Below are positions 45,012 to 53,289 of a stretch of DNA of 56,132 bases, one piece after another. Positions within the stretch are counted from its first letter, which is position 1. Every line of letters begins with the position of its first letter. The stretch comes from an uncultured Brachyspira sp. (GTDB taxonomy: Bacteria; Spirochaetota; Brachyspiria; Brachyspirales; Brachyspiraceae), in contig NZ_CAKVGN010000009.1 of NCBI RefSeq assembly GCF_934747485.1, forward strand, positions 1 to 56,132, given 5' to 3'. The notes beneath the pieces were generated by a model that did no database searches, was not told where the DNA came from, and saw only the letters and a list, made by a program, of their open reading frames with translations. The translations under genes and the position numbers were made by a program.

Positions 45012-45851
45012 ATGAAAGTTGGTGTTATTGGTGCTGGAGCTATGGGCTCTGGTATTGCTCAAGCTTTTGCTCAAACTGAAGGTTATGAAGTTTGTTTATG
45101 CGATATTAAAGAAGAATTTGCTGCAAGCGGTAAGGCAAGAATTGCTAAGAGTTTTGACGGAAGAATTGCTAAGGGTAAAATGGAAAAAGCTGATGCTGAG
45201 AAAATTTTATCTAAAATATCTATAGGTTTAAAAGATATTTGTAAGGATTGTGATTTAATAGTTGAGGCTGCTTTTGAAAATATGGAAGTTAAAAAAACTA
45301 CTTTCAAAGAATTACATGAAATTTGTAAGCCTGATTGCATATTCTCTTCTAATACTTCTTCACTTTCTATCACTGAAATAGGTGCTGGTATTGGAAGAGC
45401 AGTTGTTGGTATGCACTTCTTTAATCCTGCTCCTGTTATGAAATTAGTTGAAGTTATTTCTGGTATTAATACTCCGAGAGATGTTGTTGAAAAAATTATT
45501 AAAATATCTGAAGAAATTGGAAAAACTCCTGTTGAGGTTAATGAGACAGCTGGTTTTGTTGTTAACCGTATATTAGTTCCTATGATTAATGAGGCAATAG
45601 ATTTATATTCTATGGGGGTAGCTTCTGTTGAGGGTATAGATAATGCTATGAAACTTGGAGCTAATCACCCTATGGGGCCTTTAGCTTTAGGTGATTTGAT
45701 TGGTCTTGATATTGTACTTGCCATTATGGAAGTGCTTCAAAGAGAGACTGGAGACCCTAAATATAGACCTAGTGCTTTACTTAAAAAAATGGTTCGAGGC
45801 GGATTGCTTGGTCAAAAAACTGGTAAAGGTTTCTATGAGTATTCTAAATAA
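45012..45851 (+). CDS. hbd: 3-Hydroxybutyryl-CoA dehydrogenase
   Basis: It reduces acetoacetyl-CoA to 3-hydroxybutyryl-CoA with NAD(P)H. The Rossmann motif GVIGAGAMGSGIAQAFA is at residues 4-20, SNTSSLSITEI near 116, and the catalytic His in GMHFFNPAPVMKLVE near 137. The C-terminal dimer domain has NHPMGPLALGDLIGLD. At 279 residues it is typical. AAGGAG precedes the ATG, and a strong terminator follows, ending the thl-crt-hbd group. Confidence 0.95.
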   Translation: MKVGVIGAGAMGSGIAQAFAQTEGYEVCLCDIKEEFAASGKARIAKSFDGRIAKGKMEKADAEKILSKISIGLKDICKDCDLIVEAAFENMEVKKTTFKELHEICKPDCIFSSNTSSLSITEIGAGIGRAVVGMHFFNPAPVMKLVEVISGINTPRDVVEKIIKISEEIGKTPVEVNETAGFVVNRILVPMINEAIDLYSMGVASVEGIDNAMKLGANHPMGPLALGDLIGLDIVLAIMEVLQRETGDPKYRPSALLKKMVRGGLLGQKTGKGFYEYSK

Positions 45852-45876
45852 TTAATATATAGTTTGTTTGTTGCTT

Positions 45877-45911
45877 GCGGAGGGGTTAATTTTAATCCCT
45901 TCGCTTTTTTT
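45877..45911 (+). terminator. Rho-independent terminator after hbd
   Basis: A 12-bp stem, GCGGAGGGGTTA with TAATCCCTTCGC (two G-U pairs), is followed by seven T. Confidence 0.9.
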
Positions 45912-45971
45912 ATTTGTAATAATTTTAAATATAATATACTATTTTTATAAAAAATAAGGATATATATAATT

Positions 45972-46346
45972 ATGAAATATAATGAAATAAATGATGAAAG
46001 TATAGAAAAATTGATGAATATTTTTTATGATAAAATCAGAGTACATAATGAATTAGGACCTATATTTAATGAGCATGTTGGAATTGATGATGAATCTTGG
46101 GAGAGACATAAAGAAAAGATTGCTAAATTTTGGAAAACTATGCTTTTAAATGAAAAACTTTATATGGGAAATCCCGTTCAGCCGCATATTAATCTTATGC
46201 CTTTCGATATGAAGTTGTTTGACAGTTGGCTTTCTTTATTTAAAGAATGTCTTGATGATGTATTTGAAGATGAAGCTTCTAATCATTATTATGAGGTGGC
46301 ATTTAATATTGCTAAAAACTTTAAGGCTGTGTTATTTAATCAGTAA
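45972..46346 (+). CDS. Group 3 truncated haemoglobin
   Basis: The 124-residue protein fits the group III (P) truncated globin pattern: MNIFYDKIRVHNELGPIFNE near 16-35, WERHKEKIAKFWKTMLL near 44-60, YMGNPVQPHINLMPF near 64-78 with the proximal His, and a C-terminal FDSWLSLF motif. Such haem proteins bind oxygen or nitric oxide; roles in detoxification or haem/oxygen handling are proposed. It follows the butyrate genes and is in the same neighbourhood as FprA, so oxygen or NO defence is plausible. Confidence 0.88.
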   Translation: MKYNEINDESIEKLMNIFYDKIRVHNELGPIFNEHVGIDDESWERHKEKIAKFWKTMLLNEKLYMGNPVQPHINLMPFDMKLFDSWLSLFKECLDDVFEDEASNHYYEVAFNIAKNFKAVLFNQ

Positions 46347-46423
46347 TGTTTGTTTAAAGTAAGTAATTTTAAAATATTATGTTAATATGTTATAATATCT
46401 TTAACTTTACTGCAGGGTATTTT

Positions 46424-47578
46424 ATGCGTATTATTTTGCTTATATTTTTTATAATGTTTAATTTTCTTTATTCTCAGGATTATAATGAAGAAGAACAAAA
46501 TCCGCCTATAGAGATTCCTATAATTAAAGCTATTGCTGAAGATGATATTAGTACTTTAAAAAATATTATTAATAAGGGAGAAGATTTAGAAATTAGAGAT
46601 GAACAGGGCAATACTCCTTTAATATGGGCGGCACTTTATGGGAATGCTGATATAGTAAGAGAGCTTATTAAAGCTAATGTAAATATTAATAATACTAATA
46701 ATTTTGGCAATACTGCTTTGATGGGGGCGGTACTTGAGGGGCATTATTCTGTAATTAAGCTTTTAATGGATAATAAAGCTAATATTAATATAACAAATAA
46801 TGACGGTTGGTCTGCTTTGATGTGGGCTTCTGTGAGGGGAGATATTAATATTTTTGATTTGCTTATAGAGTATGGTGCAGATATAAATGTTGCTGATAAA
46901 AATGGCAATACTCCTTTGATGATAGCTTCTGATTCTGCTTATATTGATATTGTTGATAGGCTTATAATGTTAAAAGTAGATGTTAATCAGGCAAATGGTT
47001 TGGGAGACAATGCTTTACTTATGGCTTCTATATCTGGGAATGTTGATATTGTAAGAAAGTTAATTAAAGCTGGGGCTAATGTTCATTTTAGAGGCTCTAA
47101 TGGTATAACTGCTATAATTTATGCTTCAAGGTTTGGAAGATTAGACATAGTAAAAGAGTTAATAAAAAGCAAAAGTGATGTAAATACTGCTGCTTCTGAT
47201 GGAACTACTCCTTTAATTGCTGCTTCTATAGACGGCTATACAGATATAATAAAAGAACTATTAAAAAATAAAGCTGATGTTAATAAAGCAAATAATTCTG
47301 GGTATAATGCTTTAATTATATCATCAATAGAAAATCATATTGATATAGTAAAAGAACTTATAGTATATAAAGCTAATATTAATGCTGTTACAGAAGAGGG
47401 GTATACTGCTTTGATGGGAGCATCTGCTGCAGGAAATTTAGATATTGCTAAGATATTAGTAGATGCTGGTGCTGATATTAATTACAAATCAAAAACGGGT
47501 GAAACTGCTTCGGATATTGCTAAAAAGAAAGGAAATTTAGATATATATGACTTTTTAAATAGCATTTCCAAAAAATAA
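46424..47578 (+). CDS. Secreted ankyrin-repeat protein
   Basis: A signal peptide (MRIILLIFFIMFNFLYS, then Q) precedes about ten ankyrin repeats of 33 residues, recognisable by recurring G-x-TPL/TALM-A and L-G-A-x-x-N patterns. It likely works as a protein-binding scaffold in the periplasm or outside the cell. The ATG at 46424 is chosen because the earlier ATG at 46379 would lie upstream of a TATAAT box (46391-46396) and spoil the signal peptide. The product has 384 residues. Ankyrin proteins are abundant in some host-associated bacteria; the partner here is unknown. Confidence 0.82.
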   Translation: MRIILLIFFIMFNFLYSQDYNEEEQNPPIEIPIIKAIAEDDISTLKNIINKGEDLEIRDEQGNTPLIWAALYGNADIVRELIKANVNINNTNNFGNTALMGAVLEGHYSVIKLLMDNKANINITNNDGWSALMWASVRGDINIFDLLIEYGADINVADKNGNTPLMIASDSAYIDIVDRLIMLKVDVNQANGLGDNALLMASISGNVDIVRKLIKAGANVHFRGSNGITAIIYASRFGRLDIVKELIKSKSDVNTAASDGTTPLIAASIDGYTDIIKELLKNKADVNKANNSGYNALIISSIENHIDIVKELIVYKANINAVTEEGYTALMGASAAGNLDIAKILVDAGADINYKSKTGETASDIAKKKGNLDIYDFLNSISKK

Positions 47579-47629
47579 TTAAAAAAAATTTACTTTTTAT
47601 TAGTTTTTAGTAAAAAATATTTACTTTTA

Positions 47630-47658
47630 CTTGACATTTAATTTACAATTTGCTATAA
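47630..47658 (+). promoter_or_regulatory. Consensus sigma-70 promoter
   Basis: TTGACA (47630-47635), a 17-base spacer and TATAAT (47653-47658) are a perfect match to the housekeeping promoter consensus. It drives the outer-membrane protein gene at 47708, which suggests high constitutive expression. Confidence 0.85.
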
Positions 47659-47707
47659 TAAATAATGTCCTTCATTGATATAAATAATTAAAAAAAGGAG
47701 ATTATTT

Positions 47708-48424
47708 ATGAGAAAGCTACTAATTTTTTCATTATTTTTAATTAGCTCATATAATATTTTTGCTGCTGATTTGGGAATTGGTATAGTAGTTCCTCTTGGA
47801 GCTTCTATATCACAAAGTTCAATAGCCCATAAATCAGGGGTTGATACTAAAAATGGTGCTTTAAGTACATCGGGTGCTTTTGAATGGGGTGTTGGTATTA
47901 CTCCCGGTTTTTATAAAGATTTTGATGATTATTTGGGCTTTTCTTTGGCATTAGATTTAGCTTATCATAGAGATGTTTTTGCATACAAAGAAAGTGTTGC
48001 AAGTGGAAACAATTCTTATTCTACTGTTAATACTTCTTATAATTTTGACACTATATCTATAGGGCTTCTTCCAAAGCTTAATATAGCAAGATTTTTTATA
48101 GGGCTTGGAGGAGGAGTTAAGATTCCTCTTGCTTCAACTGAAACTACTAAAATATATAACGAACAAACTCAGCAATTAGTAGATGCTAATAATAAATATA
48201 ATTTCAATGATACAAAAAATAAATTTGATATGTTTGTGATACCTTATATAAAGCTTACGGTTGATTATTTATTTTTCTTTAATAAAGAAGCTGCATTAGG
48301 GCTTGGAATATATGCAGGATATGATTTTGGACCTTCATTTAAGGCTGATGATAGATTTAGTAAAAAGTCTTTGGGTGCTTTTGATATAGGGGCACAAATA
48401 AGTCTTTATTTTGTAGATAATTAA
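47708..48424 (+). CDS. Outer-membrane beta-barrel protein
   Basis: The 238-residue protein has a signal peptide ending FAA-DL and then alternating beta-strand-like stretches with many Gly and aromatic residues. It ends in QISLYFVDN. It resembles the broken gene at 52300-53064: both share the IGLLPKLN/VGLLPKFN, FIGLGGGVKIP/SIGIGGGVSIP and LTVDYLFFF/LTLDYSIFF segments. It is driven by a perfect sigma-70 promoter with GGAG before the ATG and is followed by a terminator. The exact function (porin or surface antigen) is unknown. Confidence 0.78.
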   Translation: MRKLLIFSLFLISSYNIFAADLGIGIVVPLGASISQSSIAHKSGVDTKNGALSTSGAFEWGVGITPGFYKDFDDYLGFSLALDLAYHRDVFAYKESVASGNNSYSTVNTSYNFDTISIGLLPKLNIARFFIGLGGGVKIPLASTETTKIYNEQTQQLVDANNKYNFNDTKNKFDMFVIPYIKLTVDYLFFFNKEAALGLGIYAGYDFGPSFKADDRFSKKSLGAFDIGAQISLYFVDN

Positions 48425-48469
48425 TCCCCTTTATATAAAATTTTTATAAAAATAATTTAATAATCGTGA

Positions 48470-48502
48470 GGTGTGTGCAATAAAAATGCATGCACCTTTT
48501 TT
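48470..48502 (+). terminator. Rho-independent terminator (duplicated module, copy 1)
   Basis: GGTGTGTGCA pairs with TGCATGCACC (10 bp with two G-U pairs) and is followed by six T. The same hairpin recurs at 53194-53226. Confidence 0.85.
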
Positions 48503-48503
48503 A

Positions 48504-48531
48504 TTGATATTTATTAATTTTTTATTATAAT
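48504..48531 (+). promoter_or_regulatory. Sigma-70 promoter (duplicated module, copy 1)
   Basis: TTGATA (48504-48509) and TATAAT (48526-48531), 16 bases apart, directly follow the terminator. It should drive the 713-codon gene at 48561, for which no clear Shine-Dalgarno sequence is seen. Confidence 0.65.
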
Positions 48532-48560
48532 AAGGCAAATTAAATATTTATGATTTTGAT

Positions 48561-50702
48561 ATGACAAAAAATAAAAGATATATAATTGAAAAATATAGCT
48601 CTGACATATATTCAAAATATAACACATACAGTAATAATAAAAATATATATTATGATGATTATTATATTCTTCATTCTCTAAAAAATATAGTAAATAGAAT
48701 TAATGCACTTAAAAAAGAAAATAATGATATAAAAGTATTATTAGTATCAATCAATTCAGGAAAGCCAACACAATTAAAAAAAGGAAAGTATAGATATATA
48801 GAAATAGAGTTTTATAAAGATTTAAGTTATAAAGAAGGAAATTCTGATTGTAAAGATGATATTTATTTCTTTTTAGATGAAAATAAAATTTGCTTTTTTG
48901 AAATAGGTGTATTTTTAGAGTTATACAATAATTTGAAATCTTATGAACAATTTAGCCATATTTATATATATGAAATGATTAATAAAATAATAAGCCCATA
49001 TAAATTAATATATGATGTTAATCATTCTTCAAGAAAAATAGAAAATTACAAAGATACTATAAAAAATATAAAAAATAATCATTTTGAGCTTATCATCAAA
49101 GAAAGAGAGATTGATAGATTAAAAAAAGTTATGCAGGAATATTTTGATGATAACAATAAAAAAACTGTTTCAATTCTTCCTTCATATAGATTAAATAAAG
49201 AAGATAAGAAAAAAGATACGAGATATTATACATTAGAAAGTTTAATAGTATTAGATGAAATATTAAGAATATATAAAAGCATAAAAAGCACAGATTTTGT
49301 ATTTATTAGAAATATAAGCTACTTAGATGACACTGAAGAGATAGCAAAAGAGATATTTAATTTTGATAAAATATTAAAATCAAATATATATACTATTGAA
49401 AGTGAAAAATATATAAAAGAAATTATTTTAAATATAAACGATGATAAAGAAAGACAAAAAGAAATAAAGAAAATAGATATAAAAAATATATTTAATAATT
49501 TTAAAAATATAAGTATAACAGATTTAGAGAATACTATATTTTATTTGTATGATACAATACTTAATCTAATAAGAGATATAAGAGATAATAAAAACTATAA
49601 TAATATAATAGAAGAAAATGAAGAATTACAAAAAGGCATTTTATATTATGACAGTGTTTTTTATTATTTAAGATATTTTATAGGGTATTTATTTACTGAT
49701 AAAAAAATTATAAATGAAGAAGAATATAAAAAAATAATAGAGCTTTACACTTATAAATATAATACACTTAGAAGCCATAATATTTACAGATTCTACAAAT
49801 TTTATTTAAATAATGAAACGGCAAAAAAACATAATATAGAAGATTACAGTGTTATTAATAATTATCTTTACTCTTATCAATATGAAGAGAAAATAATTAA
49901 AAGATATTCAATATATGATTATAAGGAAATATACATTTATTATTATAAGTTTATATTGATGAGTATTGCATACAATATTGTAGGCTATCATAGAGATGAA
50001 AAAGATTATATAAAAATTAGAATAGAAACAAAAAAAGAGAGAGAAAAAAATCCATATAATATAAATTTTAGAATTGTGTATAAACAAGAATTTGAAAAAA
50101 TAAAAAATGATATTAATAAGTTTAACAGAATGCTTAATAATTTATATTTTCTTAATATTATTGATTATGAAGAGTATAAAAAATATGATTATTGTAAAGT
50201 TTCAGAATTAATAAATTATATTTGCGGTTTAATTGAAGATGAAGAAAAAATTATAAATATAAAAGAAAATATAAAAAACTTTGAAGTATATCAATCAATA
50301 AAAAAAGAAATTACAAAAATAAAAAGCACTGTTTCTGAGTTTGAAAAAGTTATTGAATATTTGCATGACATTAATATTATTAACAATTTTAATTTATATA
50401 AAGACATAAAGACAATAAAATTATTAATTTTTATTTCTTATCAAATTAAAGATAAATTTACTGATGTAGAAGAAAATATAAAACAATTTAAAGTATACAA
50501 ATTAATAAAAAAAGAGATAGAATTAAATAATAAAAAATTAGAATATATTCGCAATTCAGATAATCTTTTAAATAAATTATTCTACTCATTTTTAGAAGAA
50601 GAATACAAATTAAGCTATGATAAAATAGAAGACATAATAAAAAAAATCAATAATTTCTATGATATATATAAACAAATAGAAATTCCTATAAAAAATATTT
50701 AA
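48561..50702 (+). CDS. Large Lys/Ile/Tyr-rich protein with a MerR-like motif
   Basis: Function not recognised. The 713-residue protein is very rich in Lys, Ile, Asn and Tyr. Near residues 206-240 it has SILPSYRLNKEDKKKDTRYY then TLESLIVLDEILRIY, which parallels the wing and second helices of MerR proteins (LLPPxR...RYY...DL..L..I). The same motif occurs in the proteins at 51400 and 54626. The N-terminal 120 residues also resemble the 54626 protein (IYFF ... FxExYN). No signal peptide or membrane segment is evident, and the C-terminal half looks coiled-coil-like. It follows the first copy of the duplicated terminator/promoter module. Confidence 0.6.
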   Translation: MTKNKRYIIEKYSSDIYSKYNTYSNNKNIYYDDYYILHSLKNIVNRINALKKENNDIKVLLVSINSGKPTQLKKGKYRYIEIEFYKDLSYKEGNSDCKDDIYFFLDENKICFFEIGVFLELYNNLKSYEQFSHIYIYEMINKIISPYKLIYDVNHSSRKIENYKDTIKNIKNNHFELIIKEREIDRLKKVMQEYFDDNNKKTVSILPSYRLNKEDKKKDTRYYTLESLIVLDEILRIYKSIKSTDFVFIRNISYLDDTEEIAKEIFNFDKILKSNIYTIESEKYIKEIILNINDDKERQKEIKKIDIKNIFNNFKNISITDLENTIFYLYDTILNLIRDIRDNKNYNNIIEENEELQKGILYYDSVFYYLRYFIGYLFTDKKIINEEEYKKIIELYTYKYNTLRSHNIYRFYKFYLNNETAKKHNIEDYSVINNYLYSYQYEEKIIKRYSIYDYKEIYIYYYKFILMSIAYNIVGYHRDEKDYIKIRIETKKEREKNPYNINFRIVYKQEFEKIKNDINKFNRMLNNLYFLNIIDYEEYKKYDYCKVSELINYICGLIEDEEKIINIKENIKNFEVYQSIKKEITKIKSTVSEFEKVIEYLHDINIINNFNLYKDIKTIKLLIFISYQIKDKFTDVEENIKQFKVYKLIKKEIELNNKKLEYIRNSDNLLNKLFYSFLEEEYKLSYDKIEDIIKKINNFYDIYKQIEIPIKNI

Positions 50703-50841
50703 AAAATCAAAAAAAAAATTCTCTATTGACCTCCATACGAATATGTCAAATTACAAATTAGTATAAAAGTCCTAATATATAACCATGGTTAGATAAAAAT
50801 ATTTAGCCTAACTAAAAATTATATTTTTAAGGAGGAGCAAT

Positions 50842-50958
50842 ATGAGTGAAAAATCAAATCATAATGCTTTCAAATGCCAACAAATCTGTAACAAATATTC
50901 CTATTACAAGAATCAGGGTAATAGAGGAAAACAGATGAACCCTAATCAGAAGAAATAA
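50842..50958 (+). CDS. Small 38-residue protein with a CxxxC motif
   Basis: A strong AAGGAGGAG ribosome-binding site precedes an ATG at 50842. The frame encodes a hydrophilic 38-residue peptide (MSEKSNHNAFKCQQICNKYS at its start) with two Cys four residues apart and a basic end, NPNQKK. A 13-bp hairpin follows 13 bases after the stop, and an inverted TTGAC...GTCAA lies upstream near 50727-50751. A dedicated leader, near-perfect SD and hairpin make a real small gene more likely than a chance frame. The function is unknown; metal or redox binding is possible. Confidence 0.6.
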   Translation: MSEKSNHNAFKCQQICNKYSYYKNQGNRGKQMNPNQKK

Positions 50959-50971
50959 AATTTATTTCTTC

Positions 50972-51008
50972 AGGCTGCCTCAAATTATTTACTAGTTTGG
51001 GGCGGCTT
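50972..51008 (+). terminator. Hairpin after the small ORF
   Basis: AGGCTGCCTCAAA pairs with TTTGGGGCGGCTT (13 bp, three G-U pairs). No T run follows, so termination may be inefficient or the hairpin may stabilise the small transcript. Confidence 0.55.
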
Positions 51009-51098
51009 AAACAATTAGAAATTATTATGTAAAAAGTTTATATGTAATGATGATTAGGTATAAAGAAAAATTAATATTTATAATAAGGAGATTATATA

Positions 51099-51380
51099 AT
51101 GAACATTTACTTATTTATTGATTTACACAGAAAAAGAGCAAAAGAAGCAAGAAACTATTTCACAAATTTATTAAAGGTATTATGTATATTAAAAATATTA
51201 TTTGGTGAAAGTTTGAGTATTAATATGGAAGTTGTATTTGGAAGGGGGCGTCACAGTAAAAATAAAGTACCTGTTTTGAGATATGTTATTTTAAGACAAG
51301 CTAAAAAATATCAAGATTTCGGATACAAGTACAAACTAAATAAAAAAACAGCTTACGGCTCTATGATTATAATTTTTTAA
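51099..51380 (+). CDS. Stand-alone Smr-domain protein
   Basis: The 93-residue protein contains the Smr signature elements: the DLHRKRAKEA start (DLH near residue 9) and VVFGRGRHSKNKVPVLR near 46-62 (GxGxHS then VLR). Smr domains, as in the C-terminus of MutS2, nick or bind branched DNA or RNA; many act as endonucleases on stalled or colliding ribosome mRNA. No MutS part is present. AAGGAG is well placed before the ATG. It is followed 19 bases later by a MerR-like gene, probably in the same operon. Confidence 0.75.
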   Translation: MNIYLFIDLHRKRAKEARNYFTNLLKVLCILKILFGESLSINMEVVFGRGRHSKNKVPVLRYVILRQAKKYQDFGYKYKLNKKTAYGSMIIIF

Positions 51381-51399
51381 TAAATAAGGTAACTGTAAA

Positions 51400-52146
51400 A
51401 TGGCAAGAAGAGATGAAAACAACAATATAGATAAAAATGCTAAGAGAAATATAAATGCTTTTGATGTGTATTATTTTATAAAGAATAAAAAATATGCTTT
51501 GCCAAAATATTCATTTATTTTGAGAAGTAAAAAGAGATTAATGTCTATAGGAGAATTTTTAAATCTTTTGGAAAAAAACAATATAAAAAATATGAGTATT
51601 AATCTGCTTAGGGAATGGGATAATAAAGAGCTTCTTCCTGCATACAGAGTTGAGAGGGGAATGATTAGAACAGAAAGCAGATACTACATAATGGAGCATC
51701 TTGATATTGTAAGAGAGATAGTAAAATTAAAATCTTATGGGCTTGAAATAAGAGAGATAGAAAAGGTTGTTTTTGAAAATAAATCTTTTGAAATACTTTT
51801 TTTATCAAAATTAATAAAAAATAAGGAGCTGCTTATGAAGATGAAATACATTGTAAAAAACATAAAACATATAGAAGATGAATTAGTAAATTCTATATGC
51901 CATGAAGTAAAAAATATATTTAACATTAATGATGATGATTTTAAAGAAACTTTTAATGATAAGTATTTAAACACTATATTAAATGATTATAAAAACAGCA
52001 ATTTAAATCCTGATGAATTAAGCGTATTGTTATTATCTTTAATACTTTTGAGTTTATACAATTCTTATGACAATAATTCTTTTGACAGGAAAAAATTCTC
52101 CAAACAGTTTTACAGCATCATAAGTGAGAATAAAAATACTACCTAA
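51400..52146 (+). CDS. MerR-like DNA-binding protein
   Basis: Residues about 48-125 have a MerR-type winged helix: SIGEFLNLLEKNN, INLLREWDNKELLPAYRVER, SRYYIMEHLDIVREIVKLKS and YGLEIREI. This is the pattern of helix-turn-helix, wing and second helix pair. The N-terminal 45 residues are basic and the C-terminal 120 are Asp/Asn/Leu-rich with no recognised effector motif such as metal-binding Cys. At 248 residues it is the most MerR-like of three related proteins here. It probably binds DNA; target and signal are unknown. Confidence 0.72.
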   Translation: MARRDENNNIDKNAKRNINAFDVYYFIKNKKYALPKYSFILRSKKRLMSIGEFLNLLEKNNIKNMSINLLREWDNKELLPAYRVERGMIRTESRYYIMEHLDIVREIVKLKSYGLEIREIEKVVFENKSFEILFLSKLIKNKELLMKMKYIVKNIKHIEDELVNSICHEVKNIFNINDDDFKETFNDKYLNTILNDYKNSNLNPDELSVLLLSLILLSLYNSYDNNSFDRKKFSKQFYSIISENKNTT

Positions 52147-52299
52147 CCATACTTAGGTTGTAAGTTTATTGATTAATAAGATTGAATAAAGAGTAAATAT
52201 ATTTAATATAGATAAACATATTTTAACATTTGATAATTTATTAAAGATTCGTAAATCTTTAATTGTTATAAATAAAAAAATATTAATAAGGGGTTTGTT

Positions 52300-53064
52300 A
52301 TGAAACACTTAAAAAAATTATTATTCACAGCTGTATTAGCAGCAGCATTAAGCACATCAGTATTCGCAGCAAGCGGATTCGAGTTTATACTCAATGTGCC
52401 ATTAGGTATGGGAATAAATCTACTTCCAACATTCTCTTATATAAATAATGTTGCTAAACCAAATGGCAATGAAATACTAAGAGTTAATTATAATTCAGAA
52501 AAGAGATTAGGCTTTGATACTGGAGTTTCTGCTCAAATAGGTTATATGTGGCAAGTTGTGAATAATTTTTGAATTAGTCTTTTAGGTGAAGTAGGATATA
52601 GTTTTGATAGTCTTTATGGAGTATATAAATTTGATAGTGCTGATGCTGGAGCAGTAAGCCCTATACCGTCTGAAAGTGAGATAAATGTTTCTGTATATAG
52701 CCATACGTTAAAAGTTGGTTTATTGCCTAAATTTAATATAAATGCATTTTCTATAGGTATAGGCGGCGGTGTATCAATACCTATGTCAGTAAGTCAATCT
52801 ATTTCTCTTAGCGATGGAAGCAAAGGAAATTATCCAAATATTAAATTAAGTATTCCTATAGGATTTTATGCTAAATTGACTTTAGATTATTCTATATTTT
52901 TTACTGATAATATAGCGTTAAATATTGGATTATACACAAGATTCGATTATATAAATTCTATAAAAACAGTTATAACAGGAAATCCAGAACATGTTGGATC
53001 ACAGTATTTTGATACACCTTTTGTAACTTATGATATAGGTTTACAAGTAGGATTCAGATTCTGA
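52300..53064 (+). pseudogene. Outer-membrane beta-barrel protein interrupted by TGA
   Basis: A signal peptide (MKHLKKLLFTAVLAAALSTS then VFAA) starts a frame broken by TGA at 52570-52572. The same frame continues openly from 52573 to the stop at 53064, ending in the typical barrel strand DIGLQVGFRF. Over its length it resembles the intact gene at 47708 (GLLPKFN, IGIGGGVSIP, KLTLDY). The TGA falls in a strand (NNF-stop-ISLLGEVGYSF), where Gly (GGA) is a likely ancestral codon. One base change would explain it. Two terminators follow. Sequencing error or recent inactivation are the main alternatives. Confidence 0.78.
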
Positions 53065-53118
53065 CCTAAAGCTTTTAATTAATTTTAGCAAATAGTTCTG
53101 TTAATAAAACAATTATAT

Positions 53119-53156
53119 AAAAAGCCTGTCTTAATATTTTAGGGCGGGCTTTTTAT
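53119..53156 (+). terminator. Rho-independent terminator after the broken OMP gene
   Basis: AAAAAGCCTGTC pairs with GGCGGGCTTTTT (12 bp with two G-U pairs), with the T run built into the 3' arm. Confidence 0.88.
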
Positions 53157-53193
53157 TATAAAAATTAAAAAATAAATTATTTAATGTTTTTAG

Positions 53194-53226
53194 GGTGTGT
53201 GCAATAAAAATGCATACACCTTTTTT
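53194..53226 (+). terminator. Rho-independent terminator (duplicated module, copy 2)
   Basis: GGTGTGTGCA pairs with TGCATACACC and is followed by six T. It is nearly identical to 48470-48502. Confidence 0.85.
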
Positions 53227-53227
53227 A

Positions 53228-53256
53228 TTGATATTTATTAATTTTTCTATTATAAT
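53228..53256 (+). promoter_or_regulatory. Sigma-70 promoter (duplicated module, copy 2)
   Basis: TTGATA (53228-53233), a 17-base spacer and TATAAT (53251-53256). It should drive the TPR gene and the MerR-like gene after it. The spacer is one base longer than in copy 1 (16). Confidence 0.7.
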
Positions 53257-53289
53257 GCTCATAATTTAATGGTGTTTGGTTATATAATT

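Noticed and set aside
52570..52572. TGA as a selenocysteine codon in the barrel protein, given the selenium-related genes nearby
   Set aside because: No hairpin of the bacterial SECIS type is apparent just downstream, the position fits Gly in a beta-strand, and no redox motif surrounds it.
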